Counted from the first letter of the stretch, positions 19,803 to 28,301 are shown. The stretch: 32,629 bases of DNA from Ectopseudomonas mendocina (GCF_008041835.1 NZ_VRYE01000006.1:1-32629); one strand, 5' to 3'. The notes: generated by a model from the letters alone, not told the origin. Numbers and translations: made by a program.

Positions 19803-20546
19803 TCAGGCATGCAGACGCTGGGGCATGCTGAGCGAGCTGCTGGCGCGGACGACTTCGCCGATCACCAGAATAGCCGGGCTCTTCAGGGCGAATGCTGCTG
19901 CGTCAAGCTGCATGGCCGCGAGGCTGCTGCGGCATTCGCGTTGCTCGGGTAACGAGGCGTTCTCGATCATCGCTACCGGCATTTCGCCGCGCATACCGCC
20001 GGCGAGCAACCCGATCTGGATGTCCGCCAGCTTGGCGACGCCCATATAGACCACCAATGTGGTGCCGCTCTGGGCCAGAGCCGCCCAGTTCAGGCTGCTG
20101 TCGTCCTGGGTGTGCGCGGTGACCAGCGTCACGCCACGCGCCACACCGCGCAGGGTCAGGGGTATGCCGCAGTGTGTGGCACCGGCCAGACCGGCGGTGA
20201 TGCCGTTGACCATCTCCACCTCGATGCCATGCTCGTTGAGCCAGTCGGCTTCCTCGCTGCCACGACCGAAGATGCATGGGTCGCCGCCTTTCAGGCGCAC
20301 CACGCATTTGCCCTGGCGCGCGTAGCGCAGCATCAGGCGATGGATAAACGCTTGCGGAGTCGAGCGACAGCCGCCGCGCTTGCCAACCGAGACGATACGC
20401 GCGCCGGGGCAGTGCTCGAGCACGGCCGGGTTGACCAGATCGTCGATCATCACCACATCGGCCTGATTCAGCGCCTTGACCGCCTTGAGCGTCAGCAGCT
20501 CGGGATCACCAGGGCCAGCACCTACCAGCCAGACTTTTGCGCTCAT
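19803..20546 (-). CDS. cobA: Uroporphyrinogen-III C-methyltransferase
   Basis: 247 residues of the SUMT family. It uses two SAM to methylate uroporphyrinogen III to precorrin-2, the first committed step to siroheme and cobalamin. The SAM-binding motif VGAGPGDPELLTLKA is near the N-terminus, and the family signature KGGDPCIFGRGSEE is near residue 88. The start is the ATG at 20546, with GAGGTGG a few bases upstream; a GTG three codons earlier is less well placed. As the last gene of the nitrate/nitrite set it supplies the siroheme needed by NirB. It lacks the CysG dehydrogenase/chelatase domain, so other enzymes must finish the cofactor. Confidence 0.95.
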   Translation of the reverse strand: MSAKVWLVGAGPGDPELLTLKAVKALNQADVVMIDDLVNPAVLEHCPGARIVSVGKRGGCRSTPQAFIHRLMLRYARQGKCVVRLKGGDPCIFGRGSEEADWLNEHGIEVEMVNGITAGLAGATHCGIPLTLRGVARGVTLVTAHTQDDSSLNWAALAQSGTTLVVYMGVAKLADIQIGLLAGGMRGEMPVAMIENASLPEQRECRSSLAAMQLDAAAFALKSPAILVIGEVVRASSSLSMPQRLHA

Positions 20547-20586
20547 GTTCACCACCTCTCTCGTGTCACGTGCCGGCGTTTGCCGC

Positions 20587-20690
20587 TGGTTCCCACGCTC
20601 CGGCGTGGAAAGGATTCAGGGGACGCTCTGCGTCCCATGAGACGCGGAGCGTCTCGGCCTGCATACCCACGCAGAGCGTGGGTACGATCA
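20587..20690. repeat. REP-like hairpin cluster between nitrate reductase and cobA
   Basis: Successive inverted repeats: CCCACGCTCCGGCGTGG near 20594, GGGACGCTCTGCGTCCC near 20620, GAGACGCGGAGCGTCTC near 20639, and ACCCACGCTCTGCGTGGGT (reading ACCCACGCAGAGCGTGGGT on this strand) near 20666–20684. They resemble the 'cccacgct…agcgtggg' dispersed repeats common in Pseudomonas. There is no T-run, so they probably stabilise or separate messages rather than terminate. Confidence 0.75.
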
Positions 20691-20692
20691 AT

Positions 20693-23410
20693 TCATGCGT
20701 TCACTGCAGTGGGCTGTTGGGCCAGCAGGCGTTTGATTTCGGGTACGCAGGAGCCACAACTGGTGCCGCACTTGAGTTCCTGCTTGAGGCCATCCAGATC
20801 CAGGCCGCGGGCAATGCCGGCGTGCACAGCGCCTTCGCTGACGTTCAGGCAGTTGCACAGGGTCTTGCCGCGCGTGTTGACGGCTGCGTTGCCCGGCGGC
20901 GCGGAGACCGGGGCGAGCAGCCAGCGGCGCAGGTCGGCGTCGGCCTGGCCGTCCAGCCACAGGCTTCTGAGCCATTCGCTGGCGGCGGTTTCGCCGGCCA
21001 GGCGGATGCTGACGATGCGGCCGTCCTCGATGCGCACGCGCTTGCCCACCGCGCGGCGCGGGTCGTCGTAGGCCAGCACTGGACCCTGGTTCAGGCGCAG
21101 CAGGCGATCGATCTGCGCCAGGAGCTCAGGCTGCGGCGCCACGGCACTGGCGGCGCGGATCAGCAGGGCGGGGCGTTCGCGGCCGGTGGGGGTGAGGCTG
21201 GCGTAGGCGAACTCCTCGAACAGCGGGCGTAGCGCTTCGAAACGGCTCTGTACCTCGCCTTCGACCAGGGCGAACAGCTGCCAGGGCAGCTCGACCTTGT
21301 CCACCTCGACGCCGGCATGCTTGAGCTCCGGCTGCTTTGACAACGGGTCGAATGCCGGCTGGGTCAGCACGTTGGTGCCCAGGCCCTTGAGGAAGCGGTC
21401 GCCCCAGTGCATCGGCAGCCAGGCCTGACCGGGGCGCACCGACTCGTCCGGCTGTACCGGCAGGATCAGGCTGCCGCGGCGGCTGCGCAACCTGACCAGG
21501 TCGCCGTCCTGCAGGCGGCGGCGACGCAGCTCATCCGGGTGCAGGCCGAGTACCGCGGCCTCGACATGGCCGAACAGGCGCGCGGCGGTGCCGGTGCGGC
21601 TCATGCCGTGCCACTGGTCGCGCAGGCGGCCGGTGTTGAGAGTCAGGGAGAACCGCGCATCGCGCTTTTCCTTCGGCGCGCGGTACGGGTCGGCATGAAA
21701 TTGCGCTCGCCCGCTGGCGGTAGGGAAGCGGCCGTCGGCATACAGCCGCGCGGTGCCCTGGCGCGCGCCAGGCGCAAATGGCCATTGTTGGGGGCCTTGG
21801 TTATCCAGCAGCGCGTAGCTCAGCCCCGAGAGGTCAAGGTCGCGCTGGGCGGTCAGGTGCTTGTATTCCTCGAACAGCGCTTCGCTGTCGGCGAAATCGA
21901 ACAGGCTGGGCAGGCCGGGCCGCAGCAGCGTTTCCAGGCGACGGGCAAAGTCGCAGGTGATCGACCAATCGGGCCGCGCCTCTGCGGGCGCTGACACGGC
22001 GCGGCGTACATGGCTGACGCGGCGTTCGGAGTTGGTCACCGTGCCTTCCTTCTCGCCCCAGCTGGCGGCGGGCAGCAGCAGGTCGGCGTAGCGGCAGGTC
22101 TCGGTGGTGAAGAAGGCTTCCTGCACCACGACGAAGGGACAGGCGGCCAGGGCCTCGTGCACCTTGTTCTGGTTCGGCAGCGACTGCGCCGGGTTGGTGC
22201 AGGCGATCCACAGCGCCTTGATACGGCCGTCGTGCACCGCATCGAACAGCTCGATGGCGGACAGCCCGGGCGTCTCCGGCAGGGCGTCGACGCCCCAGTA
22301 GGCGGCGACTTCGGCGCGGTGCTCGGCATTGCCCGCCTCGCGGTGGCCAGGCAGCAGGTTGCTCAGGCTGCCGGTTTCGCGGCCGCCCATGGCATTGGGC
22401 TGGCCGGTCAGCGAGAAGGGGCCGGCGCCGGGCTTGCCGATTTGCCCGGTGGCCAGGTGCAGGTTGATCAGCGCGCTGTTCTTCGCGCTGCCGGACGAGG
22501 ACTGGTTGAGCCCCATGCACCACAGCGAAAGGAAGGAGGGCGCGCGGCCGATCAGTTCGGCGCAACGCTGCAGCGCGTCGAGGCTGATGCCGCAGATATC
22601 GGCGGTGGCCGCCGGGCTGTAGTCGCGCACCAGGTTCTTCAGCGCCTCGAAGCCTTCGGTGTGGGCGTCGATATAGCGGCGGTCGATCCAGCCTTCCCAC
22701 AGCAGGATATGCAGGATGCCGTGAAACAGCGCCACGTCGGTGCCGGGCAGGATCGCCAGGTGCAGGTCGGCCAGCTCGCAGGTGTCGGTGCGCCGCGGAT
22801 CGATGACGATGATCTGCATCTCGGGGCGGCGAGCCTTGGCTTCTTCCAGGCGGCGGAACAGCACCGGGTGGGCGTAGGCCATGTTGGAGCCGGCGATCAG
22901 CAGGCAGTCGCTCTGCTCGATGTCCTCATAGCTGCAGGGCGGGGCGTCGGCGCCGAGGCTGCGCTTGTAGCCGACCACCGCGCTGGACATGCACAGGCGC
23001 GAGTTGGAATCGATGTTGTGGGTGCCGACCAGGGCGCGCGCGAGCTTGTTGAAGGCGTAGTAATCCTCGGTCAGCAACTGGCCGGAGATATAAAAGGCCA
23101 CGCTGTCCGGGCCGTGTTCGCGGATGGTCTCGGCGAACACCGCCGCGGCGTGATCCAGGGCGCTGCCCCAGTCCGTGCGTGAACGTGCCAGGCCCTTGCC
23201 CAAGCGCAACTCGGGGTAGAGGGCACGGGCGTCGAGGTCGCCGGTCAGGTGCAGGGTCGAGCCTTTGCTGCACAGCTTGCCGAAGTTGGCCGGGTGGCTG
23301 GGATCGCCGGCGACGCCGAGGATCTTCTCGCCGTCGTGCTCGATCAGCACGCCGCAGCCCACGCCGCAGTAGCAGCAGGTGGAGGCGGTGATTTGGCTTT
23401 GGGTAGTCAT
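20693..23410 (-). CDS. Assimilatory nitrate reductase, large catalytic subunit with C-terminal [2Fe-2S] domain
   Basis: 905 residues of the molybdopterin oxidoreductase family. It reduces nitrate to nitrite in the cytoplasm. The N-terminal [4Fe-4S] ligands are Cys12, Cys15, Cys19 and Cys47 (CCYCGVGC … LCSKG). The Mo-bis-MGD domains and the C-terminal dinucleotide-binding barrel follow. At the end is a BFD-like [2Fe-2S] module with Cys852, Cys854, Cys885 and Cys888 (CNCLNV … SCGSC), typical of NasA/NasC-type enzymes that lack a separate electron-transfer subunit. There is no twin-arginine signal, which fits an assimilatory enzyme. The ATG at 23410 has GGAG 9 bases upstream; the longer frame only adds repeat-derived residues. 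It corresponds to PA1779; the names nasC and nasA are both in use, so no symbol is given. Confidence 0.95.
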   Translation of the reverse strand: MTTQSQITASTCCYCGVGCGVLIEHDGEKILGVAGDPSHPANFGKLCSKGSTLHLTGDLDARALYPELRLGKGLARSRTDWGSALDHAAAVFAETIREHGPDSVAFYISGQLLTEDYYAFNKLARALVGTHNIDSNSRLCMSSAVVGYKRSLGADAPPCSYEDIEQSDCLLIAGSNMAYAHPVLFRRLEEAKARRPEMQIIVIDPRRTDTCELADLHLAILPGTDVALFHGILHILLWEGWIDRRYIDAHTEGFEALKNLVRDYSPAATADICGISLDALQRCAELIGRAPSFLSLWCMGLNQSSSGSAKNSALINLHLATGQIGKPGAGPFSLTGQPNAMGGRETGSLSNLLPGHREAGNAEHRAEVAAYWGVDALPETPGLSAIELFDAVHDGRIKALWIACTNPAQSLPNQNKVHEALAACPFVVVQEAFFTTETCRYADLLLPAASWGEKEGTVTNSERRVSHVRRAVSAPAEARPDWSITCDFARRLETLLRPGLPSLFDFADSEALFEEYKHLTAQRDLDLSGLSYALLDNQGPQQWPFAPGARQGTARLYADGRFPTASGRAQFHADPYRAPKEKRDARFSLTLNTGRLRDQWHGMSRTGTAARLFGHVEAAVLGLHPDELRRRRLQDGDLVRLRSRRGSLILPVQPDESVRPGQAWLPMHWGDRFLKGLGTNVLTQPAFDPLSKQPELKHAGVEVDKVELPWQLFALVEGEVQSRFEALRPLFEEFAYASLTPTGRERPALLIRAASAVAPQPELLAQIDRLLRLNQGPVLAYDDPRRAVGKRVRIEDGRIVSIRLAGETAASEWLRSLWLDGQADADLRRWLLAPVSAPPGNAAVNTRGKTLCNCLNVSEGAVHAGIARGLDLDGLKQELKCGTSCGSCVPEIKRLLAQQPTAVNA

Positions 23411-23438
23411 GGTGCTCGACTCCGTGGTTTGCGGCTTG

Positions 23439-23517
23439 CTGTAGGCGCCAGGGGGCGCTGAGTTCTTGCTGGCGATCCAGGCCGCGAAAAGCATCGCCAG
23501 CAAGCTGGCTCCTACAG
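23439..23517. repeat. REP-type element between nirD and the nitrate reductase gene
   Basis: CTTGCTGGCGAT (23465–23476) and ATCGCCAGCAAG (23493–23504) form a 12-bp stem. Outer arms CTGTAGG (23439–23445) and CCTACAG (23511–23517) enclose it. The CAAGCTGGCTCCTACAG edge is a well-known Pseudomonas REP sequence. It fills nearly the whole gap between two cotranscribed genes and may set their relative expression. Confidence 0.8.
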
Positions 23518-23519
23518 TT

Positions 23520-23846
23520 CTATGAGCACTTTTCGGCCTGGTTCAGGGCCAGTAGCACACGGCCGCTTTCCACCTTGGCGTGGTGCCGGTGAGCGCAGCC
23601 CACATCCGGCGCCACGGCCTCGCCGGACTCCAGCTCGATCTGCCAGTTGTGCAGCGGGCAGGCCACGCGCTTGCCGTAGATCAAGCCCTGGGACAGCGGC
23701 CCGCCCTTGTGCGGGCAGCGGTCGTCGAGGGCGAATACTTCATCGTTACTGGTGCGGAAGATGGCGATATCGCCTTTCGGCCCGGCGACGATGCGCGAGC
23801 CGAGCACGTTGATCTCTTCCAGAGCGCAGATATCCAGCCAGTTCAT
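23520..23846 (-). CDS. nirD: Assimilatory nitrite reductase small subunit (Rieske-type)
   Basis: 108 residues of the NirD family, partner of NirB. The Rieske-like ligands are complete: Cys44 and His46 (DRCPHKGGPL), Cys63 and His66 (ACPLHNW), with the C-X-H…C-X2-H spacing of true [2Fe-2S] Rieske proteins. Some enteric NirD proteins lack these ligands, so this one probably carries a cluster. Its ATG overlaps the nirB stop by 4 bases, giving tight translational coupling. The large open frame upstream is an out-of-frame reading of nirB. Confidence 0.94.
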   Translation of the reverse strand: MNWLDICALEEINVLGSRIVAGPKGDIAIFRTSNDEVFALDDRCPHKGGPLSQGLIYGKRVACPLHNWQIELESGEAVAPDVGCAHRHHAKVESGRVLLALNQAEKCS

Positions 23847-26299
23847 ACGGTGGCCTCCTCGATTTGCACGACCTTGATGGTGTCGAACTCTTTCTTCAGT
23901 TGCGGCGTCTCGATGCGCTCCTTCCACGGGTCCTGCTCGAACGACAGGGCGTAGTGCAGGCGTGCGGCCAGGGCCTTGCGGTTGGCCTCGTCCTCCAGCA
24001 CCGCCTTCTTGATGTGTTCCATGCCGACGCGCTGCAGGTAGTGCACGGTGCGCTCGAGGTAGAAGGCCTCCTCGCGGTACAGCTGGAGGAAGGCGGCGTT
24101 GTATTCGCGCACTTCTTCGGCGGTTTTCACCTTGACGAAGAACTCGGCCACCTCGGTCTTGATCCCACCGTTGCCGCCGATGTACATCTCGAAACCGGAA
24201 TCCACGCCGATGATGCCGACGTCCTTGATGCCGGCCTCGGCGCAGTTGCGCGGGCAGCCGGAGACCGCCAGCTTGACCTTGTGCGGCGACCACATGTTGA
24301 ACAGGTCGTGCTCCAGGTCGATGCCCAGCTGAGTGGAGTTCTGCGTGCCGAAGCGGCAGAACTCGCTGCCGACGCAGGTCTTCACCGTGCGGATGGACTT
24401 GCCGTAGGCGTGGCCGGAGGGCATGTCCAGATCCTTCCACACCGCTGGCAGGTCGTCCTTCTTGATGCCGAGCAGGTCGATGCGCTGGCCGCCGGTGACC
24501 TTGACCATGGGCACGTTGTACTTGTCGGCCACATCGGCGATGCGGCGCAGCTCGGAGGGATTGGTCACGCCGCCCCACATACGCGGAACAACGGAATACG
24601 TCCCGTCCTTCTGGATATTGGCGTGGGCGCGTTCGTTGATCAGGCGCGACTGCGGGTCGTCCTTGGCCTCGCCCGGCCAGGTGGAGATCAGGTAGTAGTT
24701 CAGCGCCGGGCGGCAGGTGGCGCAGCCGTTGGGCGTACTCCAGTTGAGAAAGGCCATGGTCTGCGCCATGGAGGTCAGGTGCTGTTCACGGATGGCCTTA
24801 CGGATCTGCCCGTGGTTGAAGTCGCTACAGCCGCAGATGGCCTTCTCGCTCTTGGGCTTGACGTCCGCCGCGCCGCCGACTGTGCTGATCAGGATCTGCT
24901 CGACTAAACCGACACAGGAGCCGCAGGAGCTGCCGGCCTTGGTCTGTTTCTTCACGTCATCCACTGAAAACAGACCGTTTTCCTGGATGGCCTTGACGAT
25001 GGTGCCCTTGCACACGCCGTTGCAGCCGCAAATTTCCATGCTGTCGGGCATGTTGGCGGTCTTGTCGGCGCCCTGGTGGCCGACGTCGCCGATGGCGCCT
25101 TCGCCGAACATCAGGTGGTCGCGGATCTCGCTGACGTTGTGGTTCTCGCGGATCTGGCGGAAATACCAACCGCCGTCGGCGGTGTCGCCGTACAGGCAGG
25201 CGCCGACCAGCACGTCGTCCTTGATCACCAGCTTCTTGTACACGCCGCCGATGGGGTCGGAGAGGGTGATAGTCTCGGTACCTTCGCCACCCATGAATTC
25301 GCCGGCGGAGAACAGATCGATACCGGTGACCTTGAGCTTGGTCGAGGTCACCGAGCCCTGGTAACGAGAGAAACCGAGCTGAGCCAGGTGGTTGGCGCAG
25401 ACCTTGGCCTGCTCGAACAGCGGTGCTACCAGACCGTAGGCGATGCCGCGGTGGCTGGCGCATTCGCCGATGGCGTAGATGCGCGGGTCATAGGTCTGCA
25501 TGGTGTCGTTGACCAGGATGCCGCGGTTGCAGGCGATGCCGGCGCTCTCGGCCAGTTCGGTGTTGGGACGGATACCGGCGGCCATCACCACCAGGTCGGC
25601 GGGAATCACCTCGCCGTCCTTGAATTTCACCGCGCAGACACGGCCTTCGCCGTTGTCCAGCAGTTCCGCGGTGTGCTTGGGCAGGAGGAACTTCAGGCCG
25701 CGGTCTTCCAGGGACTTCTGCAGCAACTCGCCAGCGGTGCGATCCAGCTGGCGCTCCAGCAGCCAGTCGCCGAGGTGCACCACGGTGACGTCCATGCCGC
25801 GCAGCTTGAGGCCGTTGGCCGCCTCCAGGCCGAGCAGGCCGCCGCCGATGACCACCGCGTGCTTGTGGGTCTTGGCGGTGTCCATCATGGTCTGGGTGTC
25901 GGCGATGTCGCGGTAGCCGATCACACCCTGCAGATCCTTGCCCGGAATCGGCAGGATGAAGGGGTTGGAGCCGGTGGCGATCAGCAGACGGTCGTACTCG
26001 GCCTCGCTGCCGTCGTCGGCGATCACCAGGCGCTTCTTGCGGTCGATCTTGACCACCTTGCGCCCGAGCAGCAGTTTGATGCCGTTATCGGCGTACCAGT
26101 TGAGATCGTTGAGCACGATCTCCTCGAAGGTTTGCTCGCCGGCCAGCACCGGGGAGAGCAGGATGCGGTTGTAGTTGGGGTGCGGTTCGGCGCCGAACAC
26201 GGTGATGTCGTAGAGATCGGGGGCGAGCTTGAGCAGCTCTTCGAGGGTGCGCACACCCGCCATGCCGTTGCCGATCATCACCAGCTTGAGTTTTTGCAT
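23843..26299 (-). CDS. nirB: Assimilatory NAD(P)H nitrite reductase large subunit
   Basis: 818 residues. It reduces nitrite to ammonium with NAD(P)H in the cytoplasm. Order of domains: FAD-binding (IGNGMAGVRTLEEL at about 8–21), NAD-binding (VIGGGLLGLEAANGL near 145), two BFD-like [2Fe-2S] stretches (ICGCNGVCKG … CGSCVG and ICGCSDFNHG … CATCRP), then the sulfite/nitrite reductase half. Siroheme/[4Fe-4S] ligands are Cys642, Cys648, Cys682 and Cys686 (TCVGSEFC, SGCPRNC). I choose the ATG at 26299 (MQKLKLVMIG) because AGGAG lies 9 bases upstream. The ATG at 26320 would add seven residues and has no good site. A sigma-54 promoter and an ANTAR-type leader precede it. Confidence 0.95.
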   Translation of the reverse strand: MQKLKLVMIGNGMAGVRTLEELLKLAPDLYDITVFGAEPHPNYNRILLSPVLAGEQTFEEIVLNDLNWYADNGIKLLLGRKVVKIDRKKRLVIADDGSEAEYDRLLIATGSNPFILPIPGKDLQGVIGYRDIADTQTMMDTAKTHKHAVVIGGGLLGLEAANGLKLRGMDVTVVHLGDWLLERQLDRTAGELLQKSLEDRGLKFLLPKHTAELLDNGEGRVCAVKFKDGEVIPADLVVMAAGIRPNTELAESAGIACNRGILVNDTMQTYDPRIYAIGECASHRGIAYGLVAPLFEQAKVCANHLAQLGFSRYQGSVTSTKLKVTGIDLFSAGEFMGGEGTETITLSDPIGGVYKKLVIKDDVLVGACLYGDTADGGWYFRQIRENHNVSEIRDHLMFGEGAIGDVGHQGADKTANMPDSMEICGCNGVCKGTIVKAIQENGLFSVDDVKKQTKAGSSCGSCVGLVEQILISTVGGAADVKPKSEKAICGCSDFNHGQIRKAIREQHLTSMAQTMAFLNWSTPNGCATCRPALNYYLISTWPGEAKDDPQSRLINERAHANIQKDGTYSVVPRMWGGVTNPSELRRIADVADKYNVPMVKVTGGQRIDLLGIKKDDLPAVWKDLDMPSGHAYGKSIRTVKTCVGSEFCRFGTQNSTQLGIDLEHDLFNMWSPHKVKLAVSGCPRNCAEAGIKDVGIIGVDSGFEMYIGGNGGIKTEVAEFFVKVKTAEEVREYNAAFLQLYREEAFYLERTVHYLQRVGMEHIKKAVLEDEANRKALAARLHYALSFEQDPWKERIETPQLKKEFDTIKVVQIEEATV

Positions 26300-26358
26300 G
26301 CCGGCCATCTCCTGAGTCATTGATCACGGAAAAAAGTGGCCGCCATGAATGGCAGGCC

Positions 26359-26406
26359 AAAAAAACAAAAAAGGCGTCCCGCTAGTCACCTAGCGAGGAC
26401 GCCTTT
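26359..26406 (-). terminator. Leader terminator (attenuator) upstream of nirB
   Basis: On the minus-strand transcript GGCGTCC (26397–26403 complement) pairs with GGACGCC (26373–26379 complement). Inside is a second stem CGCTAG/CTAGCG (26380–26385, 26390–26395) with a 4-base loop. Runs of six and seven U residues follow, from 26372 down to 26359. It lies about 60 bases before the nirB start and would stop transcription unless antiterminated. Confidence 0.9.
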
Positions 26407-26413
26407 GTCCAGG

Positions 26414-26452
26414 TCCCGTTCTATCGGGAAGTGCAGCCTTCTTCGTTGAAGG
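26414..26452 (-). promoter_or_regulatory. Tandem hexaloop (ANTAR/NasT target) in the nirB leader
   Basis: The RNA from the minus strand holds two hairpins in a row. The first is CCUUC–AACGAA–GAAGG (26437–26452); the second is UCCCG–AUAGAA–CGGGA (26414–26429). Both have six-base loops with A at position 1 and G at position 4, the hallmark of RNAs bound by ANTAR proteins such as NasT. They sit just before the leader terminator, so NasT binding should permit read-through into nirB-nirD-nitrate reductase. The hairpins are seen directly; the protein is inferred, since nasT is not in the window. Confidence 0.85.
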
Positions 26453-26483
26453 TCGCGCTTTATGTGTTTGCTGCCAGTAACAA

Positions 26484-26500
26484 TGCAGCGCTTGTGCCAA
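26484..26500 (-). promoter_or_regulatory. Sigma-54 promoter of nirB
   Basis: Read on the minus strand, TTGGCACAAGCGCTGCA matches the -24/-12 consensus: GG and GC are separated by exactly 10 bases, with TGGCAC intact. The start of transcription is expected near 26473, about 20 bases before the first hexaloop hairpin. Confidence 0.78.
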
Positions 26501-26563
26501 CTTTCTCGGAACCCTGTTTTCCCGGCTTTTCAGCAACTTGGCGGTGTGTGGTGACTGGGTTTG

Positions 26564-26600
26564 TGCACCTTTGCGAGGCGTTTTGCGCTGCTTTGGTGCG
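26564..26600. promoter_or_regulatory. Candidate NtrC binding sites upstream of nirB
   Basis: TGCGCT-N5-GGTGCG at 26584–26600 resembles the NtrC dyad TGCACY-N5-GGTGCA. A weaker site TGCACC-N5-GAGGCG at 26564–26580 is centred 20 bases away, about two helical turns. Both lie about 100–120 bases upstream of the predicted start, a normal enhancer distance. Confidence 0.5.
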
Positions 26601-26607
26601 ACCTGGG

Positions 26608-28275
26608 CTATTTGAACAGCAGCAGCGCCAGCAGCAGGTTAAGCAGCAGCGACACCAGCGCCACCGTGCGCCACACCAGTAGCGGCTCGCGCTCCAGCAG
26701 CGGCCGGGGACGGTTGTTCAGCGACTGACGCTCGCCGCTTTCCAGGGCCAGCAGCCACTCCTCGGCGGTTTCGAAGCGCTGCGCCGGGGCGGTGGCCACC
26801 GCACGATTCAGGACCTCGTCGGCCCAGGCCGGCAGATCCGGGCGATAGCGGCTGGCCGGCGTTGGCTGGCCGAAGCGTGGGTGCTGAAAGGCCTCGACCT
26901 CGCCGTATGGATAGTTACCGGTGAGCAGGTGATAGAGGGTCACGCCGGCGGCGTAGAGATCCTGCTGGGCGCTGGGCGGCGTGCCGGCGAAGGCTTCCGG
27001 GGCGATATAGCTGGGCGTGCCCGGCAGGCTGTGGGCCTCGTCGCGGGTCAGGCCCGGGCAGTAGGCCAGGCCGAAGTCGAGCACGCGCAGCTCGCCGTCG
27101 TCGCCGAGCAGCAGGTTTTCCGGCTTGATATCGCGGTGGATGATATTGCGCCGGTGCAGCAGGCCGAGTGCCTTGATCAGGCGCGGCGCCAGGTCCTGCC
27201 AGTCGGCCAGGCTCAGCGGGCCGTGCTGCTGCAGGCGTGCGGCCAGGGTCTGGCCGGCATATTCGCGCTGCACGTAATACAGGTGCTGGCGCTGCGGCAG
27301 GGCGTGCAGCTCGGGGAAGTGGCGACCGGCGACGCGGCGCAGGAACCATTCTTCCTGCAGCAGTGCCGGGCCGGCCTGCTCCTCGCTGGCGCGGCTGGCC
27401 GGCAGGGTCTTGAGCAGCCAGGGCTGGTCATCCGCGTTGTGCACTCGATAGATCAGCGACTGGCGCGATTCGCCGAGCAGCCCTTCGACTCGCCAGCCCT
27501 CGAATTCCTGGCCTTCACGCAGGCGCGGCGGCAGCGGCCAATGTTCGAGCTGGGCCAGGGTGTCGGCCAGCGCCGCTTCTGGGAGCTGCTCGATGTGCAC
27601 CAGCAGGGCGCTGGCGTTGTCCTGGCTACCGGCGTGGTGCGCCTCGTCGACCAGTGCCTGGCAGATCGCTTCGGCGTCATCGTCTCGTTGCAGCAACTCG
27701 CCGATGCGCTTGTCGTTGAGGCAGGCCCAGACACCGTCGCTGACCAGCAGGAAACGGTCGCCGGCCTGCAGCTCGCCGTCGCGGTAGTCCACCACCAGGT
27801 GTTGATCCAGGCCCATGGCACGCTTGAGCACGTGCTGCATGCCCGGCTGTTCCCACACATGGTCTTCGGTCAGGCGCTGTAGCTGGCCGCTCCGCCACAG
27901 GTAGGCGCGGCTGTCGCCGATATGCGCCAGGGTATAGCGGCGGCCGCGCAGCACCAGGGCGGTGAGGGTGGTCATCAGCGGCTGGCCGCCGCCGTTGGCC
28001 TGCAGCCAGCGGTTATGTGCGACCAGCAGGCGATCCAGGCTGTGCTGCACCGGCCAGGTTTCCGGGGTGGAGTAGTAATCCAGGGCCAGCGCCTGCAGGG
28101 TCGCGCGTGCGGCCAGGCCGCCGTCGGCGCACTGGCTGACGCCATCGGCCAGACCGAGCAGGTAGCCCTTGCTGGCGGCCAGGGCTGGCCCTGGCGTAAC
28201 CACACGCAGGGCGTCCTGGTTCTCACTACGCGGGCCGGTGACGCTGGTTTCGCCGATGCTCAGTTGCAGGGCCAT
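26608..28275 (-). CDS. PP2C-type phosphatase / Ser-Thr protein kinase fusion
   Basis: 555 residues. The N-terminal half (about 1–240) is a PP2C phosphatase, with SENQDALRV, GLADGVSQCADGG, HIGDSRAYL and SDGVWACL supplying the metal-binding aspartates. The second half is a Hanks-type kinase with HRDIKPEN (catalytic Asp382), DFGLA (Asp400) and the APE-like IAPEAF. The glycine loop is poor (LLGESRQSLIYRV), but an invariant-type lysine follows (LLKTLP). The last about 20 residues form one membrane anchor with the enzymes on the cytoplasmic side. It lies between the nitrate transporter and nirB, as does PA1782 in P. aeruginosa, suggesting a role in nitrate assimilation; its target is not known to me. 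The nirB enhancer and promoter begin right at its stop. Confidence 0.93.
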   Translation of the reverse strand: MALQLSIGETSVTGPRSENQDALRVVTPGPALAASKGYLLGLADGVSQCADGGLAARATLQALALDYYSTPETWPVQHSLDRLLVAHNRWLQANGGGQPLMTTLTALVLRGRRYTLAHIGDSRAYLWRSGQLQRLTEDHVWEQPGMQHVLKRAMGLDQHLVVDYRDGELQAGDRFLLVSDGVWACLNDKRIGELLQRDDDAEAICQALVDEAHHAGSQDNASALLVHIEQLPEAALADTLAQLEHWPLPPRLREGQEFEGWRVEGLLGESRQSLIYRVHNADDQPWLLKTLPASRASEEQAGPALLQEEWFLRRVAGRHFPELHALPQRQHLYYVQREYAGQTLAARLQQHGPLSLADWQDLAPRLIKALGLLHRRNIIHRDIKPENLLLGDDGELRVLDFGLAYCPGLTRDEAHSLPGTPSYIAPEAFAGTPPSAQQDLYAAGVTLYHLLTGNYPYGEVEAFQHPRFGQPTPASRYRPDLPAWADEVLNRAVATAPAQRFETAEEWLLALESGERQSLNNRPRPLLEREPLLVWRTVALVSLLLNLLLALLLFK

Positions 28276-28301
28276 GATGCGGTTTCCGTAGATCGTTGGA
28301 T

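Noticed and set aside
20587..20690. Regularly spaced short repeats that might suggest a CRISPR array
   Set aside because: The units are self-complementary, unequal in length and lack spacers; they are REP-like hairpins.
25076..26323. 415-residue plus-strand frame opposite nirB
   Set aside because: Shadow of nirB; its His/Gln/Val-rich composition and lack of motifs are typical.
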